11,340 nt of DNA from an uncultured Emticicia sp. GTDB lineage: Bacteria > Bacteroidota > Bacteroidia > Cytophagales > Spirosomataceae. Positions 8,701 through 11,340 of the stretch are shown piece by piece. The position numbers and the translations under genes are program-made. The notes below the pieces were generated by a model. That model made no database searches. It had not been told where the DNA came from and saw only the letters and a program-made list of their open reading frames with translations. The DNA lies in the NCBI RefSeq assembly GCF_937903345.1, contig NZ_CALCZQ010000065.1, positions 1 to 11,340 on the forward strand. Direction: 5' to 3'. The first letter of the stretch is position 1. Each line of letters opens with the position of its first letter.

Positions 8701-11340
8701 TTCTTCATCAACTCCGCCCACAATCAGCCCAATTTCACCACAGACAATCAATTCAAATAGTTCTACTTTACCTTTAGCCTTTACAATTTCTGATGTAGAA
8801 ACCGTTAATTCCAGTTTAATTCTGAATGTAACATCGTCAGATTTAGCTCTAATGCCACTTTCAGGAATTGTACTTGCTGGTTCAAATGGCAACCGCACCA
8901 TTAAACTGACACCAGTTTTGGGTACATCAGGTAGTTCTTTAATAACAATTACTGTAACCGATGGCGATGGTTTGACAGCATCGACTAATTTCACACTAAC
9001 GGTAAATTCACAACCCCCGACTATTGGCTTTTTGCCGGATCAGACAATCAACGTCAACAGCACAACTCCGTCTCGAAGTTTTGTGGTTCGCAATGATGTT
9101 GCGACACTAACTGTAACAGGATCTTCTAGCAACCTGACCTTAGTGCCTACGGCAAGTATCTATTTTTCAGGGACTGGAACTAATCGCTCAATTGTCATTA
9201 CTCCGACTCCAGGTTTGGTTGGAAATTCTGTTATAACAGTTGAGGTAAACTACGCAGATGGTTCGTCAGAATATATCAGTTTTGTACTGACAGTTTTACC
9301 TGCAAATTCGGTGCCCTACCTAAGTCCACTGAATAATGTAAACCTTTGTTTAAATACCATTGGAAATTTGCCATTTGTAATTGGCGATAATGAAACACCC
9401 ACAGAAGATTTGATTTTATCTATTAATTCTTCGAATAATGCAATCATTTCAAGATCTGAAATTCAAGTTTCTGGAACAGGACAAAATAAAATACTTACCT
9501 TGTCGCCTTCATCCAAACAATTTGGTAGTTCCTTAATTACGATTTCGGTTTTTGACAGTTTTGGTTCTTCTTCTACCCAAACATTTACCTTCACGCTTAA
9601 TCCTTGTGATAGTGATAATGATGGTATCCCTAACGAAATCGAGTGTCCTGTTTATTCTAATTGCCCTGATACCGACGGAGATGGCACTCCAAATTACCTC
9701 GATACAGACAGTGATAATGATGGTATTCTGGATAATCTTGAAAAAAATATCGATTCAGATGGGGATTCTATACCTGATTATTTGGATACCGACAGTGATA
9801 ATGATGGAATTCCGGATGCAAACGAAGGATACATTGATTCCGATGGAGATGGCATAATGAATTATCTTGATTTGGATAGTGATGGTGATGGAATAGCAGA
9901 TAAAGTAGAGTCTAACATTGATTCAGATCGAGATGGAATTCCTAACTTTTTAGATCTTGATAGCGATGGCGATGGCATTTACGATAGAGTAGAGGGTGTG
10001 GTAGATACCGACAAAGATGGCTTTCCCAATTATATAGATGGTGATAGTGATAATGACGGTATTCCTGATGGTATAGAAGGCCGTGCTTCAGATGGTATGC
10101 CTGTAGATTCTGATGGCGATGGAAAACCAGATTATATTGACTTAGATTCAGATAATGATGGTATTCCAGATAAAATAGAGAAAAATACAATAATTGTTTC
10201 GGAAGGTAAAGTTATTAATCAACCATTAGATTCGGATGGTGATGGCAAGCCTGATTATTTAGATTTGGATTCAGATAATGATGGAATTCCAGATAGTGTC
10301 GAAGCAGGACCTAATCCGAATGAACCAATCGATAGTGATAATGATGGTCAACCCGATTACTTAGACTTGGATTCAGACAATGATGGAATTCCGGATAAAG
10401 TAGAAGCAGGTAAAAATCCAAATATACCAGTAGATAGCGATGGCGATGGAAAACCTGATTATTTAGATTTAGATTCTGATAATGATGGAATTCCTGACAA
10501 AGTAGAAGCAGGTACAAATCCAAATATACCAGTAGATACCGATGGCGATGGTAAACCAGATTATTTAGATATTGATTCAGATAATGATACTATTCCTGAT
10601 AAGGTGGAAGCGGGTAATAATCCAAATATTCCGGTAGATACCGATAAAGATGGGAAACAAGATTATTTGGATTTAGATTCAGATAATGATGGAATTCCAG
10701 ACAAAGTAGAAGCTGGTATTAAACCGAATACACCAGTAGATACTGATAGCGATGGTAATCCAGACTATATAGATTTAGATTCAGATAATGATAGTATTCC
10801 AGATAAGGTTGAGGCTGGAATTAACCCAAGTGTCCCGGTTGACACAGATAAAGATGGCAATCCCGATTATGTGGATTTAGATTCAGATAATGATAGTATT
10901 CAAGATAAAGTGGAGGCAGGTATCAATCCAAATGTACCGGTAGATACCGATGGAGATGGAATAATGGATTTTAGGGATATAGATAGTGATAATGATGGGA
11001 TACTAGATAAATTAGAAGATGATTTAGATTACGGTAATCTACCAGATTGCGATAAAGATAATATTCCAAATTATATTGATGCTGATCAATGCGAAACCTT
11101 TACACCAGAAGGTATCTCACCAAATGGTGATGGCAGAAATGATGTACTAATTATTCCTGGTATAAAGGCGAAAAACAATAATCGAATTGCTATTTATAAT
11201 AGATGGGGTAATCTCGTTTATGAAAAGGAAAATTATCAAAACGATTGGGGTGGGGAAGCCAATGTGAAAAATATTGTTTTAGAAACGGACGGTTTATTAC
11301 CTGACGGTACCTACTATTATGAGATCGGAAGAGCACACGT
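5756..11340 (+). CDS. Giant T9SS-exported multidomain calcium-binding surface protein (3' partial)
   Basis: One frame runs uninterrupted from ATG 5756 to the window end (1861 codons); an in-frame TAA lies upstream at 5717 and no other ATG is near, which fixes the start. Residues 1-35 are basic and aromatic and 36-66 are hydrophobic, acting as a long-n-region signal peptide or anchor. Domains follow: about 110-235 an EExGH-motif domain (Glu180-Glu181-Phe-Gly-His184, then GDEGELFA), about 386-506 Calx-beta (ASENAG, then GSDYT, then ESAETFTL), 511-980 A-B-B-A-B modules, about 987-1283 three Ig/cadherin-like repeats, 1285-1778 a thrombospondin type 3-like array, and from about 1779 a CHU_C sorting domain (ISPNGDGRNDVLIIPG, then IYNRWGNLVYE, then LPDGTYYY). 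CHU_C marks export by the type IX system and surface attachment. An adhesin or matrix role is inferred. The domain normally runs a little further, so only the last residues are missing. The tail after about residue 1855 is adapter-derived. Confidence 0.94.
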   Translation, partial: MIYNYFFNKQIVRLEKKLFVFNRLINLYPNAFTKNWLLILTYIASFIRFVYPVLLLTTIFHTISFSSFSKDFSTKKGFFYLKQGRFEIQNFSVDSKYLAIASESIKTTEQLLNDYSKLNHHVDCDILDKINITFLSDIQMKGAMGAFSAVGTTQKPTIYLNTDWLNSGISSYDVSKILLEEFGHYLDATYSSSDRVGDEGELFANIVLGNKISTSDLMRMMIENDHSTIDDNGKVVAVEQATVYFNQIYKAGTAPSAGYDIQESSITNIQLVTGSAYRFVSSNPSDALYTAANGNNVAGNLVYIDVNNVQQTIPGFVSRQEKTGSSPMAFFFVPSNYPTAEAYLFVVPGYESRYTSIAASSSPDVGTSSDFRPSSLNSVLSDQASLPVLSVSSPTASENAGYMTFTISLSVANTAVTTFTPSLIAGTATAGSDYTSSMEYLSGSSWLSISSTLSIPTGTTSMQIRVPITNDATTESAETFTLKTGTISGGTILNSSGAFGTGTITDVAVSTINSSGTLSPFTTCAGVESSSQTFSISGTGLTADIALAAPTGYQISIDGGVNYFDSRTLTQSGGVVNSTTVYVRLKSNATNGDAGNISATSAGTTTVNVATGTGVVNAIPSAPSGSGSNCGTGTVSMTATGCGAGTIYWYGSLTGGSPLTSGTSYTTPSISTTTNYYIECNQNGCVSSPRSQAVATINAIPSAPSGSGSNCVTGGIPVTVSMTATGCGAGTIYWYGSLTGGSPLTSGTSYTTPSISTTTNYYIECNQNGCVSSPRSQAVATITSCSSATITSSGTLSPFTTCAGVESSSQTFSISGTGLTADIALAAPTGYQISIDGGVNYFDSRTLTQSGGVVNSTTVYVRLKSNATNGDSGNISATSAGATTVNVATGTGVVNAIPSAPSGSGSNCITGGTPVTVSMTATGCGAGTIYWYGSLTGGRPLTSGTSYTTPSISTTTNYYIECSQNGCVSSPRSQAVATITTCSSSTPPTISPISPQTINSNSSTLPLAFTISDVETVNSSLILNVTSSDLALMPLSGIVLAGSNGNRTIKLTPVLGTSGSSLITITVTDGDGLTASTNFTLTVNSQPPTIGFLPDQTINVNSTTPSRSFVVRNDVATLTVTGSSSNLTLVPTASIYFSGTGTNRSIVITPTPGLVGNSVITVEVNYADGSSEYISFVLTVLPANSVPYLSPLNNVNLCLNTIGNLPFVIGDNETPTEDLILSINSSNNAIISRSEIQVSGTGQNKILTLSPSSKQFGSSLITISVFDSFGSSSTQTFTFTLNPCDSDNDGIPNEIECPVYSNCPDTDGDGTPNYLDTDSDNDGILDNLEKNIDSDGDSIPDYLDTDSDNDGIPDANEGYIDSDGDGIMNYLDLDSDGDGIADKVESNIDSDRDGIPNFLDLDSDGDGIYDRVEGVVDTDKDGFPNYIDGDSDNDGIPDGIEGRASDGMPVDSDGDGKPDYIDLDSDNDGIPDKIEKNTIIVSEGKVINQPLDSDGDGKPDYLDLDSDNDGIPDSVEAGPNPNEPIDSDNDGQPDYLDLDSDNDGIPDKVEAGKNPNIPVDSDGDGKPDYLDLDSDNDGIPDKVEAGTNPNIPVDTDGDGKPDYLDIDSDNDTIPDKVEAGNNPNIPVDTDKDGKQDYLDLDSDNDGIPDKVEAGIKPNTPVDTDSDGNPDYIDLDSDNDSIPDKVEAGINPSVPVDTDKDGNPDYVDLDSDNDSIQDKVEAGINPNVPVDTDGDGIMDFRDIDSDNDGILDKLEDDLDYGNLPDCDKDNIPNYIDADQCETFTPEGISPNGDGRNDVLIIPGIKAKNNNRIAIYNRWGNLVYEKENYQNDWGGEANVKNIVLETDGLLPDGTYYYEIGRAH
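5780..5816 (+). promoter_or_regulatory. 12-bp perfect hairpin followed by a T-run, inside the first codons of the giant gene
   Basis: AAACAAATAGTT (5780-5791) and AACTATTTGTTT (5805-5816) are exact reverse complements around a 13-base loop, followed by TTAA. It begins 24 bases after the A of the start codon. The form recalls a weak intrinsic terminator or attenuator, but the stem is almost all A-T. It may instead affect translation initiation. The sequence still codes for residues 9-21, so coincidence cannot be excluded. Confidence 0.4.
7286..7606 (+). repeat. Module A1 of the giant protein (107 residues)
   Basis: Residues 511-617 start at TINSSGTLSPF and end at GTGVVN. The second copy, A2, lies exactly 834 bases downstream. 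From 7313 to 7629 the two are collinear with 8147-8463, with no gap and only about 7 mismatches by eye in 317 bases, roughly 98% identity. The module looks like a beta-rich extracellular domain (alternating Thr/Ser/Val, G-Y-Q-I-S-x-D-G-G). I do not assign a named family. Confidence 0.9.
7607..7849 (+). repeat. Module B1, Ig_7-like domain
   Basis: Residues 618-698 fit the Ig-like domain frequent in Bacteroidota secreted proteins (the Ig_7 type): P-S-A-P start, an early Cys, M-T-A-T-G-C-G-A-G-T-I-Y-W-Y, then GG...L, G-x-x-Y-T-T-P and T-T-N-Y-Y-I. B1 is 12 bases shorter than B2 and B3: it lacks four residues after the first Cys (NCGTGTVSM against NCVTGGIPVTVSM). Confidence 0.85.
7850..8101 (+). 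repeat. Module B2, Ig_7-like domain
   Basis: This is a tandem copy directly after B1 (residues 699-782) with the same WYGSLTGG and NGCVSSPRSQAVATI blocks. Long stretches are identical in DNA to B1 and B3. It is followed by a short Cys-containing linker (SCSSA) leading into A2. Confidence 0.88.
8120..8440 (+). repeat. Module A2 of the giant protein (107 residues)
   Basis: Residues 789-895 are the second copy of module A, about 98% identical in DNA to A1 and offset by exactly 834 bases (278 codons). The near identity continues into the first bases of the following B module, so the duplicated unit probably spanned an A-B boundary. Confidence 0.9.
8441..8692 (+). repeat. Module B3, Ig_7-like domain
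   Basis: Residues 896-979 have the same 252-base length as B2 and differ by a few substitutions, for example GGRPL for GGSPL and ECSQNG for ECNQNG. It closes the A-B-B-A-B block and is followed by a TTCSSSTPP linker. Confidence 0.88.
8714..9604 (+). repeat. Three diverged Ig/cadherin-like repeats (about 100 residues each)
   Basis: Three successive units (about 8714-9007, 9008-9310 and 9311-9604; residues 987-1283) share the order: P-x-(I/L)-x-x-(I/L)...N...N-S/T, a 'V-x-D-x-E-T' or similar turn, S-S-N/D-x-(A/L)-x-(M/V/I), G-(S/T)-G/N-x-N-R/K, (I/L)-T-(P/L)-x-P, G-S-S-L-I-T-I-x-V-x-D and a closing T-F-x-L-T-V. This resembles the cadherin/Ig-like repeats of many bacterial surface proteins. Unlike modules A and B they are well diverged from each other. 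Confidence 0.75.
9608..11089 (+). repeat. Thrombospondin type 3-like calcium-binding array (about 30 loops)
   Basis: Residues 1285-1778 contain about 30 copies of D-(S/T)-D-x-D-(G/S/T)-x-x-(D/N). The copies alternate strictly: one loop ends in a D-K-V-E-like tetrad and the next in a D-Y-L-D-like tetrad, giving 15 pairs. Seven pairs carry an AGxNPNxPV linker and recur at exactly 102 bases: the codon for V in VEAG starts at 10298, 10400, 10502, 10604, 10706, 10808 and 10910. Earlier pairs have variable spacers, including insertions near 10081 and 10183. Such Asp-rich loops bind calcium and stiffen extracellular stalks. Confidence 0.93.
11090..11321 (+). other. CHU_C / gliding-motility (type B) C-terminal sorting domain, truncated
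   Basis: From Cys1779 the chain leaves the Asp-rich array and reads TPEGISPNGDGRNDVL, then IPGI, IAIYNRWGNLVYEK, NDWGGEA and LPDGTYYY. These are the hallmark blocks of the CHU_C domain that directs proteins through the type IX secretion system. The family normally ends with one or two more beta strands (a K-Y-K-G-x-(V/I)-x-I-x-R type end), which are absent because the contig stops. Confidence 0.92.
11322..11340 (+). other. Illumina TruSeq-type adapter sequence at contig end (artefact)
   Basis: The last 19 bases, AGATCGGAAGAGCACACGT, equal the first 19 bases of the common Illumina read-1 adapter. In frame they encode the meaningless tail EIGRAH, where the CHU_C family would have a beta strand such as Y-Y-Y-V-I. 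Native sequence ends at about 11321. Confidence 0.96.

Noticed and set aside
9942..10523. Minus-strand frames rich in His, Tyr and Leu opposite the calcium-loop array
   Set aside because: Their odd composition is simply the reverse complement of the repeated Asp/Gly codons (GAT/GGT), not a separate His-rich protein.
9608..11089. The periodic 102-bp array considered as a CRISPR or other DNA-level repeat array
   Set aside because: The repeats are coding, in frame, diverged in bases but conserved in protein pattern, with no identical repeat/variable spacer structure.

Overview
The window looks like one short-read contig from a member of the Bacteroidota, probably of the Cytophagia or Flavobacteriia type. 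The evidence is the very AT-rich DNA, the absence of strong Shine-Dalgarno sites, a soluble PAS hybrid histidine kinase of Bacteroidota style, and a giant surface protein. That protein ends in a CHU_C / gliding-motility (type B) C-terminal sorting domain, the export tag of the type IX secretion system (T9SS), which is confined to this phylum. The genus cannot be fixed from the sequence.

Layout from left to right: (1) 1-218, the C-terminal end of an AraC-family regulator, cut off by the contig edge. (2) 397-933 (+), a small HNH/AP2-domain protein whose AP2 DNA-binding domain looks intact but whose HNH catalytic histidine appears to be replaced. (3) 931-980, a perfect 19-bp inverted repeat serving as a shared bidirectional terminator; its first three bases are the stop codon of the HNH/AP2 gene. 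(4) 1015-3795 (-), a 926-residue soluble hybrid sensor kinase with three PAS-like regions, HisKA, HATPase, receiver and Hpt. (5) 3796-5755, almost 2 kb of AT-rich DNA with no gene I can support. (6) 5756-11340 (+), a giant repeat-built secreted protein of at least about 1855 residues, open at the 3' end.

The giant protein is the main item. In order it carries an atypical basic N-terminus with a hydrophobic export segment, a domain with an EExGH motif resembling one I recall from large cyanobacterial Calx-beta/RTX-type proteins, a Calx-beta domain, five modules of two types arranged A-B-B-A-B, three Ig/cadherin-like repeats, a thrombospondin type 3-like array of about 30 calcium loops, and most of a CHU_C domain. 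The two A modules are about 98% identical at DNA level, so that duplication is recent or kept uniform. The calcium-loop array keeps an exact 102-bp period across seven units although their bases have diverged. A large secreted, calcium-binding adhesin or matrix protein fits, possibly with an N-terminal enzymatic or processing domain; this is inference.

The last 19 bases of the window are identical to the start of the standard Illumina TruSeq-type adapter, so the contig end is artificial and the last residues of the giant reading frame are not biological. No functional link between the kinase, the HNH/AP2 protein and the adhesin can be shown; the genes are convergent or divergent and do not form an operon.
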